Below, in pieces: positions 20,329 to 29,164 of a stretch of 64,000 nucleotides of DNA. The DNA is from Pantoea nemavictus (GTDB lineage Bacteria > Pseudomonadota > Gammaproteobacteria > Enterobacterales > Enterobacteriaceae), in contig NZ_JBBGZW010000001.1 of assembly GCF_037479095.1 (NCBI RefSeq), forward strand, positions 2,914,001 to 2,978,000, written 5' to 3'. The notes below the pieces were generated by a model that saw nothing but the letters and a program-made list of their open reading frames with translations, searched no databases and was not told where the DNA came from. Both the position numbers and the translations under genes were made by a program. Numbering within the stretch: position 1 is the first letter of the stretch; each line of letters opens with the position of its first letter.

Positions 20329-21477
20329 TTAGTGGCTCAAAGCGGGAAACAGCGTCAGGTAGACGTTGCGTACGTCATCTGCGCCCACTTTCATCGGTAC
20401 ATTCTTCATCAGACGCTGCACGTCGAGTGCGGCTTCAACCAGATACGGCAGGTGATCCGGGCCGATACCCAGCTCTTCCAGACTGGCGGGCAGCTTTAGG
20501 CGTTTTACCAGCGCGGCGAAGTACTCAACCAGCGCGTGAGATTTGGCTTCTTCATCCAGTGACGTATCGGCATCGGGCAGCAGATCGTAAGCCTGAGCGA
20601 ATTTGCTCACCGCCGCTGGACGCACAAAGCGCATGCACGGCGCGAGCAGAATGGCGTTAGCCACACCGTGCGGCAGATGATATTTACCGCCCAACGGATA
20701 GGACATGGCGTGAACCAGATGGGTACCGGCATGCGCAATCGACGCACCGCCATAATAAGATGCCCACAGCATATTCAGGCGCGCTTCAAGGTTATCCGGC
20801 TCAGCGAGAGTGGTTTCGAGGCTGGCAAACAGCTTTTTCATGCCGATCAGCGCATAGTTATCGCTTACCGGATTCGCCACGGTAGCGGTAAAGCATTCGA
20901 TCAGATGGCACAGCGCATCGATACCGGTAGAAGAGGCGATATGCGGTGGCATGCTGGTGGTGAGCTCCGGTATCAGCGCGACATAATCCGGCAGCATCAC
21001 CGGCGTGATTATGCCGACTTTGGTCTCTTTCTCCGGGATCGCCAGAATGGCGTTCGGCGTGGCTTCCGAGCCGGTGCCCGCCGTGGTGGGAATCAGCAGC
21101 GAAGGGGTGCGCGTCTGCGGTTTTTCACCGGCCAGCAGCGCATCCAGCGTTGGCGCGTCCGCGACGCACAGAATAGAGAGCAGCTTAGCGACATCCAGTA
21201 CGCTGCCACCGCCGACGCCAATCACCAGATCGACATCGGTGGCCGGTAGCGCAGCGACAATGGCCGCCACATCGTGCTGGCTTGGCTCTGGCGGCACCGA
21301 ATTGACGATGCTCAGGCTAGCCAATTGTTGCTGCAGCTGGGCGATCAGCCTCTGAACCGCCGGAATGCCTTCGATATTCTTATCGGTCACCAGCAGGGCT
21401 CTCTTCTTACCTCGTAGTAGATAGCTGAGGTCATTGAGCGCCTGAAAGCCACTTATCACGGTGCTGTTGATATTCAT
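20329..21477 (-). CDS. Iron-containing alcohol dehydrogenase
   Basis: 382-aa group III (Fe-dependent) alcohol dehydrogenase. The NAD site GVGGGSVLDVAK is near residue 90. PTTAGTGSEAT follows, then the metal ligands Asp and His in TGIDALCHLIECF and two His further on (GTHLVHAMSYP, KYHLPHG). First gene of the leftward operon, with AAGGGT before ATG. It could oxidise or reduce the aldehyde released by the neighbouring aldolase. Its promoter has TATAAA (21558-21563, minus strand) and shares a CRP site with the divergent kinase operon. Confidence 0.9.
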   Translation of the reverse strand: MNINSTVISGFQALNDLSYLLRGKKRALLVTDKNIEGIPAVQRLIAQLQQQLASLSIVNSVPPEPSQHDVAAIVAALPATDVDLVIGVGGGSVLDVAKLLSILCVADAPTLDALLAGEKPQTRTPSLLIPTTAGTGSEATPNAILAIPEKETKVGIITPVMLPDYVALIPELTTSMPPHIASSTGIDALCHLIECFTATVANPVSDNYALIGMKKLFASLETTLAEPDNLEARLNMLWASYYGGASIAHAGTHLVHAMSYPLGGKYHLPHGVANAILLAPCMRFVRPAAVSKFAQAYDLLPDADTSLDEEAKSHALVEYFAALVKRLKLPASLEELGIGPDHLPYLVEAALDVQRLMKNVPMKVGADDVRNVYLTLFPALSH

Positions 21478-21557
21478 TACATACCCTTATCGCGTTTTTT
21501 GTGCTGAATGATTAATTTTGCTCAAACAGCGCGAGGTCCATCATTTCAGTGCCTAAT

Positions 21558-21626
21558 TTTATAGGACAAATTGATTTCAATTAATTTGATCTTGCTCACA
21601 TATAATCAATCATGATTGAATATAAT
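21558..21626. promoter_or_regulatory. Divergent promoter pair with a shared central CRP site and operator-like repeats
   Basis: TTTGATCTTGCTCACA (21585-21600) fits the CRP consensus TGTGA-N6-TCACA with one half-site mismatch. Rightward, TATAAT at 21621-21626 puts the start near 21633, so the CRP centre is at about -41. Leftward, TATAAA (21563 down to 21558) puts the start near 21551, again about -41.5. ATTGA-TT-TCAAT (21570-21581) and the perfect palindrome TCAATCATGATTGA (21606-21619) flank the CRP site and are candidate operators for the DeoR-type regulator encoded downstream. Confidence 0.7.
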
Positions 21627-21662
21627 CATTGCAGCACGGCAGTAGCCGTTAAAGGAGAGAAA

Positions 21663-22934
21663 ATGACTTCACAGCCATGGAAAACGCCCGTCTTAGTGAT
21701 TGCCGATGATTTTACCGGTGCTAATGATGCGGGCAGCGGGCTGGCACGCGCCGGAGCGCGCGTGCATGTGCTGTTTGACAGCAGCACACCCCATCCAGCT
21801 GGCAGCGCTGATGTGCTGGTGATCAGCACCGATAGCCGCGCGGTAAACGCGCAAGAAGCGGCGCGTCGCACCCTTGCTGCGCTGGAGCAGCATCAGGCGA
21901 TGGCCAACGATGGCTGGCTGTTTAAGAAGATCGATTCCACGCTGCGCGGCAATCCCGGTGCGGAAATCAGCGTGGCGCTGCAGGCCAGCGGCAAAAAATT
22001 AGCATTGGTAGTGCCGGCGGTGCCGAAACTGGGGCGTACCACGCGCAACGGTGAAGTCTGGATCGATCAGCAGCGTTTGATTGATACCGAATTCGCCAGC
22101 GATCCCAAAACCCCGGTTACCAGCAGCCATGTGCTGACGTGCCTGCAAATGCAGAGCATCTTGCCCGGCGAGACCCTCGACCTCGCCACGGTACGCGGCG
22201 CACAACTGGCCCAGGTACTGGCGCACAAACAGGGGTTGCTGGTGGTGGATATCGAGCAGGACGCCGACCTTGCCTTATTAATGGCGGCGGCGGCCGCGCT
22301 AGATGAGCGGCCACTATTGGCCGGAGCCTCAGGCCTGAGCGATGCGCTGGGCGAACTGCTGGCTGCCCGTCGGCCGCGTCCGGTGCTGGCGGTGGTGGGT
22401 TCGATGAGCGCAATGGCGCAGCAGCAAATTGCGCGCCTTGCCAGCCAGCGCGACATCCGCATTATCGACATTGATATCCGCCAGCTGTTTGCCCAGCCTG
22501 CCTGGCCGCAAGCCGCCGTATGGCAACAGGCGATGCTGCAGGCGCTGCACGATGGCGCGCATTGCGTGCTGCGCACCACGCAGCATGTCGATCAGCGTCA
22601 CGACATTGAGCAACTCTGCCAGCAGCATCAGGTTTCGCGGCAGGCATTAGGCGAACGCATCTGCCAGTTTCTCGCGCAGTTAACCAGCACCGTTTGTCGT
22701 CAGGTGCAGCCTGCGGGGCTTTATCTCTCCGGCGGAGATGTGGCGATTGCCGTGGCGCAGGCATTAGGTGCCAGCGGTTTCCAGATTCAGGGCCTGGTGG
22801 CGGGCTGTGTGCCGCACGGGGTTTTGCTTAACAGTGAATTACACCTGCCGGTGATGACCAAAGCAGGTGGCTTTGGTGACGAAAACACCCTGGTAGAAGC
22901 CATTCGTTTTATTGAGGAGAAGTTGAGTGAATAA
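21663..22934 (+). CDS. Four-carbon acid sugar kinase (DUF1537 family)
   Basis: 423-aa ATP-dependent kinase, related to D-threonate/D-erythronate kinases (DtnK/DenK). The N-terminal acid-sugar-binding motif is VIADDFTGANDAGSG; ATP-binding Gly-rich segments lie in the C-terminal half (LYLSGGDVAIAVAQ, TKAGGFGDENTL). The start at 21663 is chosen because AAGGAGA precedes it by 5-6 bases; an ATG at 21612 lies within the promoter. It should make a 4-phospho-acid sugar for PdxA2. Its stop overlaps the pdxA2 start by eight bases. Exact substrate (threonate, erythronate or other) cannot be read. Confidence 0.9.
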   Translation: MTSQPWKTPVLVIADDFTGANDAGSGLARAGARVHVLFDSSTPHPAGSADVLVISTDSRAVNAQEAARRTLAALEQHQAMANDGWLFKKIDSTLRGNPGAEISVALQASGKKLALVVPAVPKLGRTTRNGEVWIDQQRLIDTEFASDPKTPVTSSHVLTCLQMQSILPGETLDLATVRGAQLAQVLAHKQGLLVVDIEQDADLALLMAAAAALDERPLLAGASGLSDALGELLAARRPRPVLAVVGSMSAMAQQQIARLASQRDIRIIDIDIRQLFAQPAWPQAAVWQQAMLQALHDGAHCVLRTTQHVDQRHDIEQLCQQHQVSRQALGERICQFLAQLTSTVCRQVQPAGLYLSGGDVAIAVAQALGASGFQIQGLVAGCVPHGVLLNSELHLPVMTKAGGFGDENTLVEAIRFIEEKLSE

Positions 22935-23907
22935 AATTATTGCGATTACCATGGGCGATCCGGCGGGCATTGGCCCGGAGATCATCATTAAAGCGCTGGC
23001 AGAAGGTGATTTAGCGGGCGTGCCGGCCGTTGTAGTCGGCTGCGCGAACACGCTGCGCCGGGTGATGGGGTTAAATGTGACGCCGCAGGCTGAGCTGCGC
23101 GTGCTTGACCAGGTTAACGATGCGCACTTCGCGCCGGGCATTATTAATGTGATTGATGAACCGCTGGCGGATGCGGATGCGCTAAAACCGGGCGTGGTGC
23201 AGAAAGAGGCGGGCGATCTGGCGTGGCGCTGTGTTAAGCGCGCCACCGAATTGGCACTGGCCGGAGAAGTTCACGCCATAGCGACCGCGCCGCTGAATAA
23301 AGAAGCGCTACACTCGGCAGGTCACCTGTATCCTGGCCACACTGAACTGCTGGCACAGCTCACCAATACTAAAAACTACGCCATGGTGCTCTACACCGAT
23401 AAGCTGAAAGTGATTCACGTCACGACGCATATCGCGTTGCGTAAGTTCCTCGACACCTTAAACGGTGAACGCATTCAGACGGTGATCGGCATGGCCGACA
23501 GCTTCCTGCGCCGCGTCGGGTTCGATAAGCCGCGCATCGCGGTGGCGGGAGTTAACCCTCATGCCGGTGAAAACGGTCTGTTCGGCGATGAGGAGATCAC
23601 TATCGTCGCGCCTGCGATTAACGTGATGAAACAGCAGGGCATTGATGTGCATGGCCCATGCCCGCCCGATACCGTGTTCCTGCAGTGTCAGGAAGGGCAG
23701 TACGATATGGTGGTCGCGATGTACCACGATCAAGGACATATCCCACTGAAGTTATTGGGTTTCTATGATGGCGTGAATATTACTGCGGGCTTGCCCTTTA
23801 TCCGCACATCGGCGGACCACGGCACCGCATTTGATATCGCCTGGACAGGTAAAGCGAACTCTGCGAGCATGGCAATCTCCATTAAACTCGCGATGCAGCT
23901 TGCATAG
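22927..23907 (+). CDS. pdxA2: 4-phospho-acid-sugar dehydrogenase PdxA2
   Basis: 326-aa metal- and NAD-dependent oxidoreductase of the PdxA family. TMGDPAGIGPEI is at the N-terminus, with metal-binding His residues in GHTELLAQL and in MYHDQGHIP, and the NAD region SADHGTAFD. Paired with a DUF1537 kinase it is expected to oxidise 4-phospho-D-threonate or -erythronate, with decarboxylation to dihydroxyacetone phosphate and CO2, rather than to act in pyridoxal synthesis. GTG start within the kinase 3' end indicates translational coupling. A true biosynthetic pdxA is expected elsewhere. Confidence 0.9.
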   Translation: MNKIIAITMGDPAGIGPEIIIKALAEGDLAGVPAVVVGCANTLRRVMGLNVTPQAELRVLDQVNDAHFAPGIINVIDEPLADADALKPGVVQKEAGDLAWRCVKRATELALAGEVHAIATAPLNKEALHSAGHLYPGHTELLAQLTNTKNYAMVLYTDKLKVIHVTTHIALRKFLDTLNGERIQTVIGMADSFLRRVGFDKPRIAVAGVNPHAGENGLFGDEEITIVAPAINVMKQQGIDVHGPCPPDTVFLQCQEGQYDMVVAMYHDQGHIPLKLLGFYDGVNITAGLPFIRTSADHGTAFDIAWTGKANSASMAISIKLAMQLA

Positions 23908-23913
23908 GGAAAT

Positions 23914-24675
23914 ATGAAGGGACAAAGCCGTCTCGACCAGATTATGGACTATCTGAAGAGTCATAATCTGGTCACCGTTGAACAACTGGTGAGCGCTATT
24001 TCCGCCTCGCCAGCGACCATCCGCCGCGATCTGATTAAGCTGGACAAGGAGGGCGTCATTAGCCGCAGCCACGGCGGCGTCACGCTAAATCGCTTTATCC
24101 CCAACCAGCCCACTACGCTGGAGAAGATGCAGCGTAATCTGGCGGAAAAACAGGCCATTGCCCAGTTTGCCGCCCGTTATGTGCAGTCGGGTGATGCGGT
24201 GGTATTGGATGCCGGCACCACCATGCTGGAGCTGGCGCGCCAGCTAACGCATCTCAAGCTGCGCGTTATCACCGCCGATCTGCATATCGCGCTGTTTTTA
24301 TCCGAGTTTAAGCAGATCGAAACCACCATTATTGGCGGACGCATCGATGATTCCAGCCAGTCGTGTATTGGTGAGCACGGGCGTCGCCTGTTGCGCAGCA
24401 TCAATCCGGATATCGCTTTTGTCAGCTGTAACTCGTGGAGTATCGAACGCGGCATTACCACGCCAACCGAAGATAAAGCCGGATTGAAGATGGACTTGCT
24501 GGCCAATGCGCGCCGCCGGGTGCTGCTGGCTGACAGCAGTAAATACGGCTCCTGGTCGCTGTACTGCGCGGCACCGATTGATAGCCTGACTGATGTGGTG
24601 ACGGATGCGCGTCTGGATGAAGCGGTATGTCGCGACCTGCGCGAGCGTGGAATTGGTCTGGAGTTAACGGTTTAG
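23914..24675 (+). CDS. DeoR/GlpR-family transcriptional regulator
   Basis: 253-aa regulator. N-terminal helix-turn-helix with the DeoR signature ([20 protein letters not shown], then [14 protein letters not shown]). The C-terminal DeoRC domain contains [24 protein letters not shown] and [17 protein letters not shown], and binds phosphorylated sugars in characterised members. Starts six bases after the pdxA2 stop, so it is the last gene of the rightward operon. It is the obvious local repressor for both divergent operons, probably released by a phosphorylated acid sugar. A 138-bp inverted-repeat element begins just after it. Confidence 0.93.
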   Translation: MKGQSRLDQIMDYLKSHNLVTVEQLVSAISASPATIRRDLIKLDKEGVISRSHGGVTLNRFIPNQPTTLEKMQRNLAEKQAIAQFAARYVQSGDAVVLDAGTTMLELARQLTHLKLRVITADLHIALFLSEFKQIETTIIGGRIDDSSQSCIGEHGRRLLRSINPDIAFVSCNSWSIERGITTPTEDKAGLKMDLLANARRRVLLADSSKYGSWSLYCAAPIDSLTDVVTDARLDEAVCRDLRERGIGLELTV

Positions 24676-24684
24676 GTTTGGATC

Positions 24685-24822
24685 GTGCTGGCTGTCCCCC
24701 ATCCCGGCCTTCCCCCGCAAGCAGGGGAAGGAGACGCTGCCACATGCAACTCCCAACTCACATATAGCAGCATCTTCCTCCCCCATTTATGGGGGAGGAC
24801 CGAGGAGGGGGACAGCCAGCAC
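24685..24822. repeat. 138-bp element with perfect 16-bp terminal inverted repeats
   Basis: GTGCTGGCTGTCCCCC at 24685-24700 is repeated inverted as GGGGGACAGCCAGCAC at 24807-24822. Inside are two hairpins: CCTTCCCC/GGGGAAGG (24709-24731) and TCCTCCCCCAT TT ATGGGGGAGGA (24776-24799). No coding capacity. The layout suggests a MITE- or REP-like element; it lies between the convergent deoR-type gene and yacC. Confidence 0.7.
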
Positions 24823-24853
24823 CATCGAAGGGGACAGCGAGCACCAACCGAAG
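24809..24853. repeat. Two tandem 22-23-bp direct repeats
   Basis: The unit at 24809-24830 starts GGGACAGCCAGCACC and ends ATCGAAG; the next at 24831-24853 starts GGGACAGCGAGCACC and ends AACCGAAG, followed by GGGAACC as a third partial unit. The first overlaps the right end of the 138-bp element. Confidence 0.65.
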
Positions 24854-24862
24854 GGGAACCGA

Positions 24863-25210
24863 TTACTTCACGTAAGCCAGCAAACTCAGCGAATCGCGCG
24901 CTAACGACTTACACTTCTTGTCGTTGGTAATGGCGATGCCGCTCAAATCCTTGTAGCTCTCTTCACCGAGCGACTTCATGTTGTAGTTGCTGTAGTTGCT
25001 CAGATCCCAACGGTTCTGTTGGGCAAAAAACACCAACGCTTTACGAATCTGCGCGTCCGGCAAATCCTGATAGCCACAATCGTTCTTCAGATAAACGAAC
25101 ACCGCGGTGAGGTCGGCGAGATCTTCTGCTTCGGATTCACTCAGGGCAAAACTGGTGGAGGAGAAGCCAAGGAGTCCCGCCAGCAGCAGGATCTTGATGC
25201 TTTTCGTCAT
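24863..25210 (-). CDS. yacC: YacC family pilotin-like protein
   Basis: 115 aa with an N-terminal signal peptide (MTKSIKILLLAGLLGFSSTS, cleavage probably after SFA), so periplasmic. The mature part starts LSESEAEDLADLTAVFVYL and has two Cys (NDCGYQ, KKCKSLARD) placed for a disulfide, with the conserved ending LSLLAYVK. This is the E. coli YacC pattern; the family is compared with type II secretion pilotins, but its role is not established. ATG 25210 is chosen because longer frames lack the signal peptide. It keeps its E. coli place beside cueO although speD-speE are absent. Confidence 0.9.
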   Translation of the reverse strand: MTKSIKILLLAGLLGFSSTSFALSESEAEDLADLTAVFVYLKNDCGYQDLPDAQIRKALVFFAQQNRWDLSNYSNYNMKSLGEESYKDLSGIAITNDKKCKSLARDSLSLLAYVK

Positions 25211-25327
25211 AATGATTCTCAACAAGGGACAATTTATTGACGTTAGCACAGTTATTGTCGCTATTCCGCTAAATTTGCCCTTTCGGGCCATTCACGCGCT
25301 TTTTCTCAGTGCATTCTGTTTCAGCAC

Positions 25328-25358
25328 TTGACCCTCCCGCAGGGTAAAGGTTTACGCT
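25328..25358 (+). promoter_or_regulatory. CueR-type copper-responsive promoter of cueO
   Basis: -35 TTGACC (25328-25333) and -10 TACGCT (25353-25358) are separated by 19 bases, the over-long spacer diagnostic of MerR-family control. The spacer carries an ACC...GGT-bounded dyad with CCCTCCCGCAGGG in it, close to the CueR site known upstream of E. coli cueO. The cueO ATG follows 29 bases later. CueR itself is not in the window. Confidence 0.8.
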
Positions 25359-25387
25359 GTGCCCTTATTCACGACAAGGATAAGAAT

Positions 25388-26977
25388 ATGCAACGTCGTC
25401 ATTTTCTAAAGTTGACTGCTGCTCTCAGCGCCGCCGGTGCGCTGCCGCTATGGAGCCGCTCACTAATGGCCGCCACGCGACCGTTATTGCCGATCCCTTC
25501 CATTTTGGAACCTGACGCACGCGGGCAATACACGCTGACCGCCATGACCGGCAGCAGCCAATGGAACGGCAAAGCGGTGCCCACCTGGGGCTACAACGGC
25601 GGATTGTTAGGGCCAGCACTCAGATTGCAGCGCGAAAAAAACGTCACGGTAAATATTCATAACCAACTGCCTGAAGCCACTACGTTGCACTGGCATGGCC
25701 TGGAAATTCCTGGCGATGTTGATGGCGGTCCGCAAGGGATCATTGCGCCAGGTGCCACGCGTCAGGTGAGTTTTACCCCGGATCAACCGGCCGCCACCTG
25801 CTGGTTCCATCCGCATCAACACGGCAAAACCGGCTATCAGGTGGCGCAAGGTCTGGCGGGATTGGTGCTGCTGGAAGATGAAGCGTCCGGCAAACTGCGC
25901 CTGCCGATGCAGTGGGGCGAAGATGACGTGCCGCTGATTTTCCAGGATAAACAGCTGAATAAAGCGGGGACGCAAATCGATTATCAACTCGATATCATGC
26001 GCGCCGCGGTGGGCTGGTTTGGCGATCTGATGCTGACCAACGGCGTGCCATATCCGCAGCATGCCGTACCGCGCGGCTGGCTGCGCCTGCGTTTGCTCAA
26101 CGGCTGTAACGCGCGCTCGCTGCATATCGCGACAAGCGATCGGCGTCCGCTGTATGTGATCGCCAGCGACGGCGGTTTACTGGCCGAACCGGTGAAAGTG
26201 ACGAGCCTGCCGCTGTTACCGGGCGAGCGTTTTGAGGTGATGGTGGATACGTCGGATGGCAAAACCTTCGACATGGTGACGCTGCCGGTTACGCAGATGG
26301 GCATGACGCTTGCCCCGTTCGATCAACCTTTGCCGCTGGTGCAGATCATGCCGCTACGCGTGATGGCCAGCGGTACGCTGCCGGACAAACTGGTGGATCT
26401 GCCACCGGTTCCTGCAACGGATGGCCTGCAAAGCCGCTGGCTACAGCTGATGATGGATCCGCAGCTTGATCAGCAAGGCATGCAGGCGCTGATGGATCGC
26501 TACGGTGACAAAGCCATGGGCGGTGTGAAAATGGATCATGGCAACATGGCGATGAGTAACAGCGCGCAGCCGATGGATCATGGTGACATGGCGATGGATC
26601 ACGGCAGCCACGGTAAAGCTGCGGCGTATGATTTCCACAACGGCAACAAGATCAACGGCCAGGCCTTCAATATGACCAAGCCGATGTTCAATGTGGAACT
26701 GGGTAAACTGGAGAAGTGGACCATCTCCGGCGAAGGCGATGCGATGCTGCATCCGTTCCACATTCACGGCACACAATTCCGCATCCTGTCAGAAAACGGC
26801 AAGCCGCCGGAAGCGCATCGTGCCGGCTGGAAAGACATTGTCAGCGTAAACGGCTGGCGCAGCGAAGTGCTGGTGCGCTTCAACTATGTCGCCAACGCTG
26901 AGAATGCCTATATGGCGCATTGCCATCTGCTCGAGCATGAAGATACCGGCATGATGCTGGGCTTTAGCGTCAGTTAA
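25388..26977 (+). CDS. cueO: Multicopper oxidase CueO
   Basis: 529-aa periplasmic cuprous oxidase that protects against copper. Twin-arginine signal [20 protein letters not shown]. Copper ligands are in [32 protein letters not shown] and [13 protein letters not shown], covering type 1, 2 and 3 sites. A Met/His-rich insert (about residues 378-416, repeated MDHG units) corresponds to the substrate-copper region of the E. coli enzyme but is distinct in sequence. ATG 25388 gives the Tat signal; TTG at 25328 is part of the promoter. Its stop overlaps the convergent PLP enzyme gene by eight bases. Confidence 0.97.
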   Translation: MQRRHFLKLTAALSAAGALPLWSRSLMAATRPLLPIPSILEPDARGQYTLTAMTGSSQWNGKAVPTWGYNGGLLGPALRLQREKNVTVNIHNQLPEATTLHWHGLEIPGDVDGGPQGIIAPGATRQVSFTPDQPAATCWFHPHQHGKTGYQVAQGLAGLVLLEDEASGKLRLPMQWGEDDVPLIFQDKQLNKAGTQIDYQLDIMRAAVGWFGDLMLTNGVPYPQHAVPRGWLRLRLLNGCNARSLHIATSDRRPLYVIASDGGLLAEPVKVTSLPLLPGERFEVMVDTSDGKTFDMVTLPVTQMGMTLAPFDQPLPLVQIMPLRVMASGTLPDKLVDLPPVPATDGLQSRWLQLMMDPQLDQQGMQALMDRYGDKAMGGVKMDHGNMAMSNSAQPMDHGDMAMDHGSHGKAAAYDFHNGNKINGQAFNMTKPMFNVELGKLEKWTISGEGDAMLHPFHIHGTQFRILSENGKPPEAHRAGWKDIVSVNGWRSEVLVRFNYVANAENAYMAHCHLLEHEDTGMMLGFSVS

Positions 26978-28259
26978 TCGCGGCTTCAAGCGCCAGACGC
27001 ATATCTTCAATCAGGTCGTCGGGATGCTCGATACCAATTGACAGGCGCACGGTGGCATCGCTGATGCCAATGCGTTGCCGCACTTCCTGCGGCACGCCCG
27101 AATGGGTGGTGCTGGCAGGATGGCTGGCGAGCGATTCGGTGCCGCCCAGGCTCACCGCCAGCTTGAACAGCGCCAGCGTATTGAGGAAGCGGAACGCCGC
27201 CGCTTGTCCGCCACGAATATCAAATGAGAAGGTCGAGCCGGCGCCGCTGCACTGGCGCTGATACGTTTTGCCGGCTGGGCTCTCTGCATCGAGATACGGC
27301 AGCCAATGCAGCTTTTCTACCTGTGGATGATCGCGTAAAAACGCCGCCACTTTATCCGCATTGCTGGCCGCCTTCTCCATACGCAACGACAGCGTCTCCA
27401 GCGAGCGGCCGATCATCCAGCTGGAGTGCGGATCAAGCTGGGTGCCGATGGCACTACGCAGCGAACGCACCTTGCTCACCAGCGCTTTACTGCCGAGCAC
27501 CGCGCCGGCAATCAAATCCGAATGGCCACCCACATATTTAGTCAGCGAATAGAGCGACAAATCTGCGCCGTGCTTTAACGGATGCTGAAACACCGGGCCG
27601 AGCAGGGTGTTGTCGCAGGCGAGAATCGGCCGTGAACCTTGCTGCTGCGCAATCACATCGGCAACCTGCTGCATTAACTGGATGTCGACCAAACTGTTGG
27701 TGGGATTGGCTGGCGTCTCAATCAAAATCAGCGCCACGCGTCCGCGCTGCCATGCGAGCTTAGCCGCTTCATGTACCTTGTCTTCGTCGGTGCCATCGCT
27801 GAAACCCACCGCTTTAATTTCCAGATCGTGTAGCGTTTTGCTCAGCAGCGTTTCGGTGCCGCCGTACAGCGGCTGGGAGTGCAGAATCACCTCGCCAGGG
27901 CGGGCAAACGTCAACAGCGTGGTGGCAATCGCTGACATCCCGGAGGAGAACAGCGCTGCACTTTCCGCACCTTCGTAGACCGCCAGCCGATCTTCAACGA
28001 TTTCGCTGTTGGGATGGTTAAAGCGCGAATAGACTAATCCGCCACTTTTGCCTTCTGGCGGCTGCTTGCGCCCGGCGACGAAATCAAAAAAGTCCTGTCC
28101 CTCTTCGGCGCTGTTAAAGACAAAAGTCGAGGTGAGAAACACCGGCGGTTTCACCGCGCCTTCCGACAGCTGCGGATCGTAGCCGTAATTCAGCATCTGC
28201 GTTTCCGGGTGCAAATCGCGCGTACCAATCTGTGTTTTTTTACTGGATGAAGCGGTCAT
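26970..28259 (-). CDS. Cys/Met-metabolism PLP-dependent enzyme (cystathionine gamma-synthase / methionine gamma-lyase family)
   Basis: 429-aa fold-type I PLP enzyme. [39 protein letters not shown] and the PLP lysine in [12 protein letters not shown] are family motifs; [16 protein letters not shown] is the C-terminal substrate region. It acts on a thioether or homoserine ester substrate, but synthase, lyase and sulfhydrylase members cannot be told apart here. ATG 28259 is chosen over 28301 because GGAG lies 6-9 bases before it. It occupies the cueO-hpt interval where E. coli carries gcd. Confidence 0.85.
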   Translation of the reverse strand: MTASSSKKTQIGTRDLHPETQMLNYGYDPQLSEGAVKPPVFLTSTFVFNSAEEGQDFFDFVAGRKQPPEGKSGGLVYSRFNHPNSEIVEDRLAVYEGAESAALFSSGMSAIATTLLTFARPGEVILHSQPLYGGTETLLSKTLHDLEIKAVGFSDGTDEDKVHEAAKLAWQRGRVALILIETPANPTNSLVDIQLMQQVADVIAQQQGSRPILACDNTLLGPVFQHPLKHGADLSLYSLTKYVGGHSDLIAGAVLGSKALVSKVRSLRSAIGTQLDPHSSWMIGRSLETLSLRMEKAASNADKVAAFLRDHPQVEKLHWLPYLDAESPAGKTYQRQCSGAGSTFSFDIRGGQAAAFRFLNTLALFKLAVSLGGTESLASHPASTTHSGVPQEVRQRIGISDATVRLSIGIEHPDDLIEDMRLALEAAIN

Positions 28260-28424
28260 AGGAACTCCAGAACCAAGCGGTGAAGGGGCGGTCTCGTCCA
28301 TACAGTTAACGCCAGCGTGATAAATTTCGCCACGGAATCGTTTGCGTTCTGTGCGCGGCGTTAGACGCCAGCTCGACTATGATAGACTTCGTGGCTTTCC
28401 AAAAACCGTAATTGGACGCATGCA

Positions 28425-28961
28425 ATGAAACATACCGTCGACGTGATGATCTCCGAGCAAGAGATCGCAACCCGGATTGCCGAACTGGGCAAGCAGATTA
28501 GCGAGCACTACCGCGACAGCGGCAGCGAAATGGTGTTAGTAGGTTTGCTGCGCGGCTCCTTTATGTTTATGGCCGATCTGTGCCGCACCATCGACGTGCC
28601 GCATGAAGTCGACTTTATGACCGCCTCCAGCTACGGCAGCGGCATGTCGAGCACGCGCGACGTAAAAATCCTCAAAGATCTCGACGAAGATATTCGTGGC
28701 AAGGATGTGCTGATCGTCGAAGACATCATCGATTCCGGCAACACCCTGAGCAAAGTGCGCGAAATTCTGCGCCTGCGCGAGCCGAAATCGCTGGCAATTT
28801 GTACCTTGCTGGATAAGCCAGAGCGCCGTGAAGTGGATGTCACCGTGGAATACGTTGGCTTCACCATCCCAGACGAGTTTGTGGTGGGCTTTGGCATCGA
28901 CTACGCGCAGCGTTATCGCCATTTGCCGTATATCGGCAAAGTTATCCCGACCGGTGAATAA
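28425..28961 (+). CDS. hpt: Hypoxanthine phosphoribosyltransferase Hpt
   Basis: 178 aa, same length as E. coli Hpt. It salvages hypoxanthine (and guanine less well) to the nucleotide using PRPP in the cytoplasm. The PRPP-binding loop is [17 protein letters not shown], and the base-contacting region ends [20 protein letters not shown]. Most residues match the E. coli protein. The can (carbonic anhydrase) gene that lies divergent to yadG next to hpt in E. coli is absent; 203 bases without a gene separate hpt from yadG. Confidence 0.96.
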   Translation: MKHTVDVMISEQEIATRIAELGKQISEHYRDSGSEMVLVGLLRGSFMFMADLCRTIDVPHEVDFMTASSYGSGMSSTRDVKILKDLDEDIRGKDVLIVEDIIDSGNTLSKVREILRLREPKSLAICTLLDKPERREVDVTVEYVGFTIPDEFVVGFGIDYAQRYRHLPYIGKVIPTGE

Positions 28962-29164
28962 CCGCACAATCGTCCAAGGCTAATCTCCCCAGCCTGCGAT
29001 AAACTGCGCAGCCCGTGAGCCAACCGCTTATGGGCTGGCTTGACTCTCTGCTAAACTCCTTTGATTTCTCAATCTTTATTATCGCGACAGCGCATGCCTC
29101 TTCGTTCGCGCGCACTATCATTACACGTGGCTGTGATGTCACAACAATAAGGTATGGATTCACA

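Noticed and set aside
21612..21662. 17-codon extension of the acid sugar kinase from ATG 21612
   Set aside because: This ATG lies inside the operator palindrome and before the -10 hexamer; ATG 21663 has a strong ribosome site.
25328..25387. 20-codon N-terminal extension of cueO from TTG
   Set aside because: The TTG is the first part of the -35 element of the copper-responsive promoter, and the extension would bury the Tat signal.
28962..29164. Possible remnant of can (carbonic anhydrase) between hpt and yadG
   Set aside because: No frame in either direction carries carbonic anhydrase motifs; only an imperfect AGCCC/GGGCT pairing is seen.
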